Assembly: GCF_014357575.1 (NCBI RefSeq)
Contig: NZ_JACONW010000038.1
Coordinates: forward strand, 1-43,341
Direction of reading: 5' to 3'
Length of the DNA: 43,341 nucleotides
Source of the DNA: Pseudomonas folii
Lineage (GTDB): Bacteria; Pseudomonadota; Gammaproteobacteria; Pseudomonadales; Pseudomonadaceae
Shown: positions 9,001-16,817 of the stretch, one piece after another
Position numbering within the stretch: the stretch's first letter is position 1
Layout: every line of letters begins with the position of its first letter
Made by a program: the position numbers and the translations under genes
The notes under the pieces: model-generated
Seen by the model: only the letters and a program-made list of their open reading frames with translations
Database searches by the model: none
Told to the model about the DNA's origin: nothing

Positions 9001-12000
9001 CCAAAAATGACGCGGCATCACTGCATTTCCAACTCTCGCGGAACGCTAGGTACATGCCGGCCGACTCAGCTTCCGAGGCGAGGACATAAAGAATGGGGTC
9101 TAGCGAATCTTCTACTTGCTCTGGAAATGTTTCTAACAAGCGAAGAGAGCGATTGACAGTGGCAGGCAATAAACCATCATCACTTCTTCTTTTGCTTATT
9201 TGGGAGTCAGCATACGCTCCTCGAAGTTTACGAAGTTGCGCCCGGAGAACGTATCGAGCAGGGTTTGTTAGTGCTACAGCGTCGAGTGTAACATCCGATT
9301 CAGCATCGCCAAATTTGGAGACATCGTCATAAAGGCCCAAATAATCTGAAATCGCAACGCCGACCCTCCAAAGACTTGCTTCATAGATAGGCACTTCAGC
9401 CGTACGCAAAGCTCTTCCACCATCACGTACGAAAGCTCTGTTACCGAGCTCATCTCGTGATACTCCCTCTGCGATTAGGTAATACAACTGCTTATTTAGA
9501 TCAGTTGCAATGTAGGGCCACGCAGGAACCAGTTCTTTGCCCTCATTATTCTCAGAGTAGGAAACGACCACTTGTGCAACTGACCTGAACAATTTCGCCG
9601 CAAGCTTCAAAGTCTCGGTGGACACATTGATGTTTACTGGTAGGACCCGCTCACGCAGACTAATATAATCTTCCGCTGGCAAATCGCTTCGAAGCCGAAT
9701 CAAAGAGCCTGCTAGTGGTACAGACATCCACTCTGTATTCAGTAACCGGACAACGCTACCATTATCTGCACCGATAAAGGCCGGGGTAGCATCCACAGCA
9801 GAAAAATCGAGAGCTTCGATTGCATTTACTAATAACGTTCCATCTTCGTTTGCAATATTTCCTAGACATGACAAAAGACGGTACGTTTTAATACCTGGGA
9901 GCGGTGGAAGTATTAGCCGATTCACGACATTAGTTGATGTGGTGTTCCATATGAGGTGATTACGTCGACTTAAGCACACTGGCAGCTGCTCTTTCGGAAC
10001 AATGCTAACAATGGTTTGCAAGGCAATATTTATCGCAGCCGATTGACTTCCATCATTTAAAAAAGTTGAGCGAATATCGTCACCCGGTAGTAATGCAATA
10101 AACACATCGGCGGCGAAACCTGAAATTGTACCCTTCCGCACATGATCTTCAGTCGGGGCGACAAAAGGAGTTAGTGGATCTTCTGCGGATTGGTCTGCAT
10201 CTGAAAGCAATGCTACTGCTTCATGCATCCACTCAAATGGTTGCCAGACTTGTACCAGCTTAGAACGCTCTACGTGTAGATGTGCTTCTGAGCTTTTATG
10301 CACTCCCAGAAGCCGCGCTGCTTTCCAGCGTACAAGCTCCAAACGCACATCCAGTTGATGTTGAGGACCTGGTGTTGAATTAAAAACATAAGCTTCGAAT
10401 GCTGTGCTTAAAACTAGATCAGCAAGCCATGCAATACGACGTCGTCTCAGTGCGTTTTCTTCAGCGGAAAGCTCCGCAATATCGCGAGTCTGCTTGTCAA
10501 TTAAATGCTCGAGGCCTTCGAGCGCAAACAACACGGGTGATTCCCACTCATTTTCCTCTGGTCGAAGGCTCCAAGCTGCGTCGTGCACGCAGTTATCCCA
10601 AGTTTCTAGATATTGTGACAAAACCTCAGCAGCCTCAACACTCCCGAGATGCTCTACTGCAATTGAGTACCAAATTAATCTCGCAGCCTTGGGAAGCTCT
10701 GATGCACGAAGGTCTGGTGCCTGAAACGCAGTTTTAACAGTCTGCAAGAGTGTTGTTTTAGATGCCTTGTATAGTTCTACGTTATGCAGTAACTGCAAAG
10801 CTGACTGACGATCAGTTGCTGGTGCCGCAGACCAAAAATCCCAACCTGACTCACCATCACCGACTAATGGCGGTTCCCATGCTGGTCCATAGGCAGCTAG
10901 AGCTCTTCCTTGATTAATATATGAAGCAAAGTCCTCGGCGCTCATCGCCGGAATTTCGTCAGCCTTCGCAAGGAGCGTCAGCTCAAGCTTACGGGCACAT
11001 CGATCAACAGCCTCCCTCAAGTTAGCCAAAGTCTCCGGATCATCTGCGAGTAGCACGATATCATCCACATATCGAGCATAACCAACACGCTTGGTATCAA
11101 CATTCAGCGCGGACATGAAACGATAAGCTTCTTCATCAATTGGAAACAAAGCTACTGAACCAATCCAGGCAGATAATACGGGCCCCTGTGGAATCCCCAT
11201 TAAAGGATTAGTCTCTTCACTCAGCCCCGTATCAGGCCTTGCGTAATTTACACCAAATAGATGTTCGTCAAGCCGATCAAGAACAAAAGCTGCTTTGGCA
11301 GCAGCATTTGGGTTTTGCGCATCAAATTGGAGTAGCTCGGCGAACTGCGGAGTATTATCAGAGACCGATGATATTGCAGATTGAAGCGGTGCGAGCAATC
11401 GATCGCGAACGACATATCGCCGAAGACGATCATAATACCGTTTTACATCTAACCTTATTGAGTAAACATATCCAATATCTGTGGCCTGCTTGGTTAAGGA
11501 GGCCATAAAATCACGCCAGCACTCAGCGTACGGCCGATACATCCCTTGATCTGTTGCAGGCTGACGCCCTTCAAGTACATCCATGTCGATCTGATAGGCG
11601 AAACTGAGCGTCTGCGAAGTTATTGCCTCGCCATTTCCGTCACCTTTGATATCGAAGCCCGTAGTAACTGTTCTGCGACTCTCTCGATAGTAGCGTACCG
11701 CAGGTATTCTCCTGCTAAACGGGAAATCAGTAAAACCTTCATGATCCCAACGCTCAGTAAGAATCTCATTCAGTAGATATTGTTGAACAATCAAGTCCTC
11801 AGGGAGAGGCATAATCTTCAACCTGAACTCTGAACCACCAAAAGAGCGAGGCACCCATACCGCGTTGTAGGGACCGATCGGCCCACTGGCTCGTATGCTT
11901 TTCAAGCGATCCGTCAACAATGTATTGAACGCTGTTGCGGCAATATCTAAGCGTTCCCACCGCGGTTCGTCACACGGAAGTTCACCTCGTCTCGACCCCA

Positions 12001-13561
12001 TGTATGCAAGTATGCGAGAGTGGTTAAGGCGTGCGCCTGCATTGTTTAGAAAATCTTCAGAATACGACTTATGAATTTCTGAGGCGGACTCACTGATGAA
12101 GCTCAGCCACTCCGCGAAGGCCGGGATGTTGTTTGATGAGCCAGTCTCTGAAAGCGACCGCTGAAGATACTCTTTGGAATCAGACCCTATCGACTTTTCG
12201 ATCTGACTGAACGCTTGACTGAAGGCCCTAAACCTACGAGTTCGCGGCGCCGCAACCCATAAATTTTCATCTAAAATATCCTCAGCAGTAGCGCTAAAGG
12301 AATATGCAAGAATGGAAAGCTGGGGCGGATATGTTGCGCTTTGTAATAAATTTTTCGCCGACTCAACGGAGCAAATTTCAAGATAGTCGTTTGGATCTTT
12401 TCTGCATTCACTGTTTACGCCAATATCTTTAAGCTGGAGATCCGTCGGCCATAGGAAGGCACACTCAACTGGAGCATTCATTAGCTTCAAGCACGCATCT
12501 GCTGCGCCCCGCAAGCCGGCCTCATCCCTATCGAAACCAACAACAACTGTTAAACTCGTAGTCTTTGGCAGGGACTCACTTAAAGATTGAAGAAGCCTGA
12601 CTTGAGGCTCGCTAATTGAGCTTCCCATGATTGCGACAGCAGGAAACCCGAGACTTTCAAACCGAAGCGCATCAAGAAATCCCTCACACAGATAAACGAC
12701 TATGTTCTTATTACCTTTCTTCGCCTCACTTCTCACAAGCTTGAATGCGAAATCCGCTCGATATAGCACGGTTGACTTAGGAAACTCACGCGTGAACTGG
12801 TACTTCGGCACTGTTGATCCAGCAGCAACTCTCGAAGCCCGCCCCGCCAACCCTAGCAACTGACCTTTCTCATCATGAATTGGAAATATTACTCGGTCTG
12901 CTATGAAAAAGTCACTATACCTGTTTATTGACTCACTACCGGAATTCAACGGCAAGTGCATCTCTGCAGTTACTCCCGGAATCAACTTCCGGATGAGAAA
13001 CGCATCCTCCAAGTCGCCAGTGTATTCGCGCCTGAGAGATCGGTTGGTTTCTGCCTCAAGCGCTCGGGATAGAAAATTGCGTGGTGCGTATACAAAACCA
13101 GCGCGCTTTATAACAGTGGCATCGAGTCGGCGCTCATTGATCCAAGCATCTAGCGCAACCTGATCTGTTCCTTTTTTGTATAAATTGTATCCAAACTGAA
13201 GCGCTGAAAGATCAACAGTAGGGGTAGTGCTATTTTTTTCAATTAATTTATTTCGCCCCCCACTACGGACAATAGACGTACTAGGGGAAAGCCATTCGAC
13301 TGCATCTTTGAAACCAAGATTCAGCTTTTCCTTAACTAGATCAATGGCATCCCCATGCGCTCCGCAAGAAAAGCAATAGAAATGCTGCCTACCGCTATCT
13401 CGTCTAGCGTCTATTAACAAAGAGGGGGTTTTATCATCATGAAAAGGGCATAGAGCTTTGAATTGATTCACAGCCGTTTTCTTAAGCGTCATGCCTAGAC
13501 GATTGGCTATATCTTCAATAGAGACATTCTGAAGCAGTTTTTCGTAGTCAATCCTAGGCAA
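6035..13561 (-). CDS. Primase (CHC2 zinc finger + TOPRIM) - reverse transcriptase - nitrilase fusion protein, DRT1/UG1-like
   Basis: A giant ~2508-aa protein. The TTG at 13561 is chosen because AAGGGAAG lies just upstream; another TTG at 13594 lacks a site. In order (numbered from 13561): a DnaG-type zinc finger with C38, H41, C63, C66; a DnaG polymerase core (about 120-360) including ADRVIFPIHDEKG, PKYQF and a TOPRIM with E293 (CEGFLDAL) and D344/D346 (FDRDEAG); a reverse transcriptase (about 545-890) with catalytic D705 (RLDVKRYYDRL), GIPQGPVLSAW and YVDD ending at D833/D834; about 1000 residues without recognised domain; and a nitrilase-superfamily domain (about 1945-2370) with the Glu-Lys-Cys triad E2047 (LPEYSV), K2110-2112 and C2197 (ICSEAF). 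All key residues are present, so it is likely active. RT-nitrilase fusions are known anti-phage reverse transcriptases; the primase addition is unfamiliar to me. The gene is more AT-rich than the flanks, implying transfer. Confidence 0.9.
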   Translation of the reverse strand: MPRIDYEKLLQNVSIEDIANRLGMTLKKTAVNQFKALCPFHDDKTPSLLIDARRDSGRQHFYCFSCGAHGDAIDLVKEKLNLGFKDAVEWLSPSTSIVRSGGRNKLIEKNSTTPTVDLSALQFGYNLYKKGTDQVALDAWINERRLDATVIKRAGFVYAPRNFLSRALEAETNRSLRREYTGDLEDAFLIRKLIPGVTAEMHLPLNSGSESINRYSDFFIADRVIFPIHDEKGQLLGLAGRASRVAAGSTVPKYQFTREFPKSTVLYRADFAFKLVRSEAKKGNKNIVVYLCEGFLDALRFESLGFPAVAIMGSSISEPQVRLLQSLSESLPKTTSLTVVVGFDRDEAGLRGAADACLKLMNAPVECAFLWPTDLQLKDIGVNSECRKDPNDYLEICSVESAKNLLQSATYPPQLSILAYSFSATAEDILDENLWVAAPRTRRFRAFSQAFSQIEKSIGSDSKEYLQRSLSETGSSNNIPAFAEWLSFISESASEIHKSYSEDFLNNAGARLNHSRILAYMGSRRGELPCDEPRWERLDIAATAFNTLLTDRLKSIRASGPIGPYNAVWVPRSFGGSEFRLKIMPLPEDLIVQQYLLNEILTERWDHEGFTDFPFSRRIPAVRYYRESRRTVTTGFDIKGDGNGEAITSQTLSFAYQIDMDVLEGRQPATDQGMYRPYAECWRDFMASLTKQATDIGYVYSIRLDVKRYYDRLRRYVVRDRLLAPLQSAISSVSDNTPQFAELLQFDAQNPNAAAKAAFVLDRLDEHLFGVNYARPDTGLSEETNPLMGIPQGPVLSAWIGSVALFPIDEEAYRFMSALNVDTKRVGYARYVDDIVLLADDPETLANLREAVDRCARKLELTLLAKADEIPAMSAEDFASYINQGRALAAYGPAWEPPLVGDGESGWDFWSAAPATDRQSALQLLHNVELYKASKTTLLQTVKTAFQAPDLRASELPKAARLIWYSIAVEHLGSVEAAEVLSQYLETWDNCVHDAAWSLRPEENEWESPVLFALEGLEHLIDKQTRDIAELSAEENALRRRRIAWLADLVLSTAFEAYVFNSTPGPQHQLDVRLELVRWKAARLLGVHKSSEAHLHVERSKLVQVWQPFEWMHEAVALLSDADQSAEDPLTPFVAPTEDHVRKGTISGFAADVFIALLPGDDIRSTFLNDGSQSAAINIALQTIVSIVPKEQLPVCLSRRNHLIWNTTSTNVVNRLILPPLPGIKTYRLLSCLGNIANEDGTLLVNAIEALDFSAVDATPAFIGADNGSVVRLLNTEWMSVPLAGSLIRLRSDLPAEDYISLRERVLPVNINVSTETLKLAAKLFRSVAQVVVSYSENNEGKELVPAWPYIATDLNKQLYYLIAEGVSRDELGNRAFVRDGGRALRTAEVPIYEASLWRVGVAISDYLGLYDDVSKFGDAESDVTLDAVALTNPARYVLRAQLRKLRGAYADSQISKRRSDDGLLPATVNRSLRLLETFPEQVEDSLDPILYVLASEAESAGMYLAFRESWKCSDAASFLVLLTNKVLGRLPLSVSQVLATSDEGSTGVRRDLFGLLCFSKRLFSVSTESSVSEIPSWKALRAGVISTGINVAFEGLIASLRSHGAFERYENFDFPEAWGIPSASPHPLEEKSASDNAIQSNSRVSLIEQCRRLVQHLGHRLVQDNLERLSDVLYEQLGVIAKALASIDNHDNETDSFLEWPFEMLSDHCLGLLSLELLESVVLLVRRIDEELGFESITVIEKSYGYNPQTKRFTDSRNGVRDVTPWMISQFPRSSKHIEEITQDGRFLRVWSEIFDRESGKLLSVSALGEPFASIAIIKLGLDTSLQVEVVEEENGSGSVPAIREESYEFHANSITGSVEINSPSAFSLPRASMSTSSVHGDEDGAVGSLVEDALSEFQYSPSSNADIPAGTVVEHDLGRDANAFRKQQAEQWTRRGEACKPRGLVRIALLQADFDLTYQHPFVEACPTHWPFGSKVNEGISLNLKVSADSKYGRLLNAAERHDTAHMWTKLEFLPSWSEHRRRSILKRVVDTCQNFGVDLLVLPEYSVRRETVEWLKTYIINKGVSVLAGTYMNICDKADENHLSAPLTLLWPLPKSASKVFLASLQKKKLGSDKDYDALQRGHVLEFSRNKKYRSIALEEFFRPSALPLKPLFNPGELASKLESVIGFEPSADVITHLFTEAKLPLKYLLELICSEAFLVSSPANYIQMGEDLKAMWRRFGRPAEIDEVFSDLKALSEKLSITGNGAEARRSILAVPAATSRSADYWFAGQSGFLAAGTTTVFCNSIDGKTLVGGSCFIGQGSWKSEETTMGYLAKITPYHGWSKGIYYNNRDDALSKNDQALVIADVDPHNMLEGKPRAQTMPSPLQLVAYLPLVESIDWERTQSNLLKTLSISLPENILASKEKSKKRPQDEGEFWKTVGRSKDTLDETKLSNLWRKFPDASPLLSRAKAYHNNGDMQPNAPKGSLGLFAAPAFYDWIDVSLTLTEHQELPSIAVHPWKAPED

Positions 13562-13954
13562 TTTTTCTTCCCTTCTTAAAATTATCCGCAGCAAAGTATG
13601 TAATGAAGCTATCGAACTTTGACCTACCTACACAGGAGAATCCTCCTGCTTCCAGCCTAGTGTTCTTTACGTCTTATCTCATCGTTTTTCACCGCATCGT
13701 TTTCGGCGTGTGTAGGAATAAATCGGAGGAAGATACCGCCTGCTGTCGGCGCCTCACCACAACGTAGCTTCCGAGCTTCTCATTTGCAATCAAACACACA
13801 TTAGCAGCATGGCTCATCTTGAAATCACCTGAATCATCTCACCCCGGTCGCTTCCACACTCGAAAAAAGGATATGAAGTCAAAGCCTGTGGTTCATCTAA
13901 CCCTCAATCGACTCTAACGAGAATCCGCCTGGGCTTTGCTTGAGTAATTCAGTG

Positions 13955-14075
13955 TTACACAGTTGAGCTTTGTTACACGGGTAGTGAGCACACTCACAAA
14001 ATCGAGCTACGCATATTTTTCTTAATAAATTCAATCAGTTAATGAAATACGTTACACAAATTACACCTTTTACAC
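13955..14075. repeat. Cluster of TTACAC repeats (iteron-like)
   Basis: TTACAC occurs at 13955, 13973, 14052, 14061 and 14070. The last three form a tandem series with an exact 9-base period. Regularly spaced short repeats like this are typical of replication-protein or regulator binding sites. The region is AT-rich between the two groups (tttttcttaataaattcaa), as in replication origins. Function is inferred, not shown. Confidence 0.55.
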
Positions 14076-14217
14076 CGTTTTTCTATAGAACGCAGAACAC
14101 CCCACTCCCCTTTCTATAGAGCCCCTTCAGAGAACGACGCGTCTCCGTCGGCTCTAAAACGACATGGTATGTTCGAGCCCTAAAAAATTAGCTGGGGCCC
14201 CTGACTCGTGCATACGG

Positions 14218-14469
14218 ATACGGGGTCGGAAACCCGCGCCTTCGTGTTAGTGGGAGAGTTTTTCACATTAGTTGACAGGTTGACGTGGTTGACACCGATC
14301 CCCGTGGTTGACGGTGCTCTGATGTTCATAATCATCAACACGAAGGGACACCTTTACACATGCGGTAAAGGTGCCCCTTTTTCCTCAATACCCTTTCAAT
14401 TTCAACATTGAAATTTCAGTAAGCTGGGTAAGGTGCCGCTACCACGATACCGCAGGCTTCCGACCCCGT
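14218..14469. ncRNA. Candidate structured non-coding RNA bounded by a 12-bp inverted repeat
   Basis: ACGGGGTCGGAA (from 14220) pairs with TTCCGACCCCGT (to 14469) and encloses about 226 bases. Inside are a second perfect stem, CCTTCGTGTT (14239-14248) with AACACGAAGG (14337-14346), a 9-12 bp hairpin CACCTTTAC/GTAAAGGTG (14349-14373), and a TTTCAAT/ATTGAAA hairpin (14394-14413). Four GTTGAC copies lie within the second stem's loop (14271, 14279, 14288, 14307). Nested stems at this density in a non-coding stretch suggest an RNA. It could be read on the minus strand as a leader RNA upstream of the reverse transcriptase, or on the plus strand as an sRNA ending at 14383. A small inverted-repeat (MITE-like) element is the main alternative. 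Confidence 0.4.
14345..14383 (+). terminator. Strong Rho-independent terminator (plus strand)
   Basis: GGG-A-CACCTTTAC pairs with GTAAAGGTG-CCC around an ACATGCG loop, followed by CTTTTT. No protein gene precedes it on the plus strand, so it most likely ends a small RNA starting somewhere after about 14150. Confidence 0.65.
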
Positions 14470-14611
14470 TCATGAACAAAAGCCTCAGCGTCCCCGGCAA
14501 GTTTTGATCAGCAGACCAATACAACATCTCATAACAGCTGATATCGAAAGACAGCGATGGATATGGTATTGATGATCGACCCCGCCTCAGCATCAAAAAA
14601 GGAGCAGTGCA

Positions 14612-15181
14612 TTGAAGGACGATCATTTTCAAACATCCCCTCTACCAAGCAACAACGGTTACACCTGGACGCTAGCGACGCGCCTTGGAGATATGATCGC
14701 CGAAGTCGAAAAACGCTATGGGCAACGGGACCAATCTTGGACCGTGCTCGGGATAGAGTTCAGCCCAAACGGACCACAGATCTGGTACCCAGGCAACAGG
14801 AAACACGTAGCTATTCAGCTTGCACCCAATGCACTCCAAGATACGGTATTGGCGTGCTACCAGTTGGCTCATGAAAGCGTGCATCTGTTATCCCCTGCTG
14901 GTGGAAGGGGGGCTCCAGTGATTGAGGAGGGGCTCGCTACGGTATTTTCCGAAGACTATGTTCAGCAAGTTTTTTTTAGAAAAGGCCTCACCAACATGAG
15001 CTCTTACTCTGAGGCTGCGACATTAGTTCGTGATTTGCTCTCGATCGCCCCTGATGCCATATCACGGCTAAGGTCGATTGAGCCTGCCTTCACGAAAATG
15101 ACCAACGCTACATTCATCGAAGCTGAGCTTGAGGCTCCCGAGTCATTGGTGACTCAGTTGCTATCCCAGTTTTGCCGGTAA
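14612..15181 (+). CDS. Small HExxH metallopeptidase-like protein
   Basis: A 189-aa protein with a probable zinc site: HESVH at about residues 85-89 (QLAHESVHLLSP) followed about 16 residues later by EEGLATVFSE, where the second Glu can be the third zinc ligand as in gluzincin peptidases. The preceding text (QIWYPGNRKHVAIQL) forms the usual strand before the active helix. No signal peptide or membrane helix is seen, so it should act in the cytoplasm. The TTG start at 14612 is supported by AAAAAAGGAG 7 bases upstream. It is the last gene of the island, divergent from the primase-RT-nitrilase gene across the structured 1-kb region, so it may be an accessory or effector of that system. No specific peptidase family is assigned, and its substrate is unknown. 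Confidence 0.7.
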   Translation: MKDDHFQTSPLPSNNGYTWTLATRLGDMIAEVEKRYGQRDQSWTVLGIEFSPNGPQIWYPGNRKHVAIQLAPNALQDTVLACYQLAHESVHLLSPAGGRGAPVIEEGLATVFSEDYVQQVFFRKGLTNMSSYSEAATLVRDLLSIAPDAISRLRSIEPAFTKMTNATFIEAELEAPESLVTQLLSQFCR

Positions 15182-15309
15182 TGAGGGATGGTAGCCAGCG
15201 GCTTGCGACAACCTGATGTCCGTCACCAACGACCATCTTGTATGCCCGCACGTATGCTTTAATAAAAATAATAAAATTAAACCCGTTTATTCATGCAGAT
15301 ACAGGCTCA

Positions 15310-15420
15310 GTTCAAATGACTGTGTACACCAAGTACCTGCTTCATGACGTCATCGATGCTCCTGAAGCAACAAGAAGCCCGCCTAGTGCGGGCTTTCTTG
15401 TTTTTGGCGTTTGCACATTT
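15310..15420 (+). repeat. Right island boundary repeat (attR-like), with degenerate tRNA-Met 3' end
   Basis: An imperfect second copy of 3668-3780. It begins gttcaa, keeps ctgtgta and caccaagtacctgc, but lost two bases of the acceptor stem and is changed in the T loop, so it no longer encodes a tRNA end. The tRNA terminator hairpin (15371-15400) is fully kept. The distance between equivalent bases of the two copies is about 11.64 kb, which is the island length. Confidence 0.75.
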
Positions 15421-16059
15421 ATTTTCTCTCCGTACCGAGGGGGATCCTGACCTTAGCCCCATGCGCTTCTGGGCTTTTTAGACATTCCGCATTCGACGCT
15501 CACGGCAATCAGCGAGCAATCAAAATGGATGTGGCAGCATTTTATCGTTCTTACAATTTGCCCTTCTCCGTCCAGACATCATGTCTTGGGCATGGACTTT
15601 CTGTTTGTATTGTAAATCCTGCAAACTTTCTGAAACACGATAACTCGATCAAGAGTCCGCTAGGACGAATAAATAATATCATCGCTTCCGAACAACTCTG
15701 AGTATGTTATCAACTTCCTGAAATAGCATCACCGAACATATCATATTTGCCGCCAACAAAAAGCTCTACTCAGCACCCATAACACTGGTACGCCCAATAA
15801 AACTTAGCAACTTATGAAACATGGAGCTATTAAGCACGCCGCGCCGCTGGGAGTGACTTCACTTTCAAGCGGTAATTAGACAGATAACTTTTCCAAAACA
15901 ATTTCGCGCAATGGCACGCCTGACCCAATATTCCGCGAGACAGCTCATTCAAAAGCTCGAGACATTTGATTTCTTCAAGCGAAATTACTATTGTACCGCT
16001 GCCGAAAATGCAATTTCATGACCGCACACCCATTCGTTTTTCACTGGTAGGGATACCCG
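15421..16059. other. About 640 bp without a supportable gene
   Basis: AT-richer sequence just outside the right boundary repeat. An open frame at 15411-15701 has no ribosome binding site and an implausible composition, so it is not called. I see no RNA gene, inverted repeat cluster or integrase remnant here. Confidence 0.5.
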
Positions 16060-16794
16060 ATGCGTTGCCTTCTAGCCCTGAGCTTGTTGTTTTTCCCATT
16101 ACTGGCTTCTGCCGCCTACCCAAACTGCGAAACATACCTGTCGAGCTGGGCCAAGACATTGCATCCGACGTTAGCCTTTGACAAGCAGCGTTCCGCATGT
16201 AAAACGGCCAATGATGATCCCGACCACACACTGGCAGTTCTGGTTCTTGAAGAAGAAAGAGTTAAGGTAGAAGACGAGCCTGAAGATTGGGTCACCTATG
16301 GCCTTGAGATCATTAGCGCTAAAAAAGGGGTGATAGAGAGCCATGTTTACGAGAGCAATGCTATCGATATTTCTCTGTTCAAGTTTTCCGGACTTAGTCT
16401 TGATACGGCCAGCTATCAGCTCACCCCGGGCGCTCATACTTTTGGAGTCATTTTAAAACATGATATGGCGATTGAGCCTCTCACCCGCTCCTTAACACTA
16501 CTTTATCTGTATACCGATGAAGGAAAAAGGATGCGAAAAATCCTTGAATTGGAAAAAGACATAGCGTCCGCCGAACAAAATCCCGATAGCTGTGCGGGCA
16601 GTTTTTCAGAGGCGCACCTTACTCTAAGTATTGGCAACAACAGCAATCACGGGTATGCCGATCTGGAGGTGACGGAAAAAGTAATCGCTACCGAAAAAAC
16701 GGATACGGGTAATGGTTGCACTAAAGAAGAAAAGCCTACCTCGGACGAGTACGTACTGATCTATAACGGCGAACGCTATGACCCGAAGTATTGA
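16060..16794 (+). CDS. Secreted protein of unknown function
   Basis: A 244-aa protein with a clear Sec signal peptide (MRCLLALSLLFFPLLASAA, cleavage after residue 19) and four cysteines in the mature part that could form two disulfides in the periplasm. There is no lipobox and no membrane anchor. The body is acidic and strand-rich (for example TYGLEIISAKKGVIESHVYESN and LTLLYLYTDEGK), without a family I recognise. The ATG at 16060 has GGTAGGG about 8 bases upstream. It stands alone, between two copies of the island boundary sequence, so it may be part of a second, smaller insertion at the same tRNA locus. Confidence 0.75.
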   Translation: MRCLLALSLLFFPLLASAAYPNCETYLSSWAKTLHPTLAFDKQRSACKTANDDPDHTLAVLVLEEERVKVEDEPEDWVTYGLEIISAKKGVIESHVYESNAIDISLFKFSGLSLDTASYQLTPGAHTFGVILKHDMAIEPLTRSLTLLYLYTDEGKRMRKILELEKDIASAEQNPDSCAGSFSEAHLTLSIGNNSNHGYADLEVTEKVIATEKTDTGNGCTKEEKPTSDEYVLIYNGERYDPKY

Positions 16795-16817
16795 TAGATA
16801 ACTCTCAGCACCGCGGC

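Larger units (their letters stand above)
13562..14611. other. Long non-coding island region between two divergent genes
   Basis: About 1.05 kb with no convincing gene. It holds a CAGGAG-AATC-CTCCTG hairpin (13633-13648), two CATCGTTTT repeats 15 bases apart (13680, 13695), five TTACAC motifs (13955-14075), two TTTCTATAGA copies (14079, 14110 region), and a heavily structured block (14218-14469) described separately. It probably contains the promoters of the minus-strand primase-RT-nitrilase gene and of the plus-strand metallopeptidase-like gene, but I could not place either with confidence. Confidence 0.6.

Noticed and set aside
13561..13594. Longer start of the giant protein at TTG 13594
   Set aside because: No Shine-Dalgarno there, whereas AAGGGAAG stands just before the TTG at 13561, and the DnaG-like fold begins normally from the latter.
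14160..14190. Short gttcgagccc stretch that resembles a tRNA T arm
   Set aside because: No acceptor or anticodon arm can be built around it; chance or a very small remnant.
14210..14470. CRISPR array or retron msr-msd proper
   Set aside because: The GTTGAC copies are short, irregularly spaced and without spacers, and no branching-G and msd-type long stem could be assigned with confidence, so only a general RNA candidate is reported.
15411..15701. 96-aa frame just after the right boundary repeat
   Set aside because: No ribosome binding site, composition unlike a folded protein, and it begins inside the duplicated tRNA-flanking repeat.
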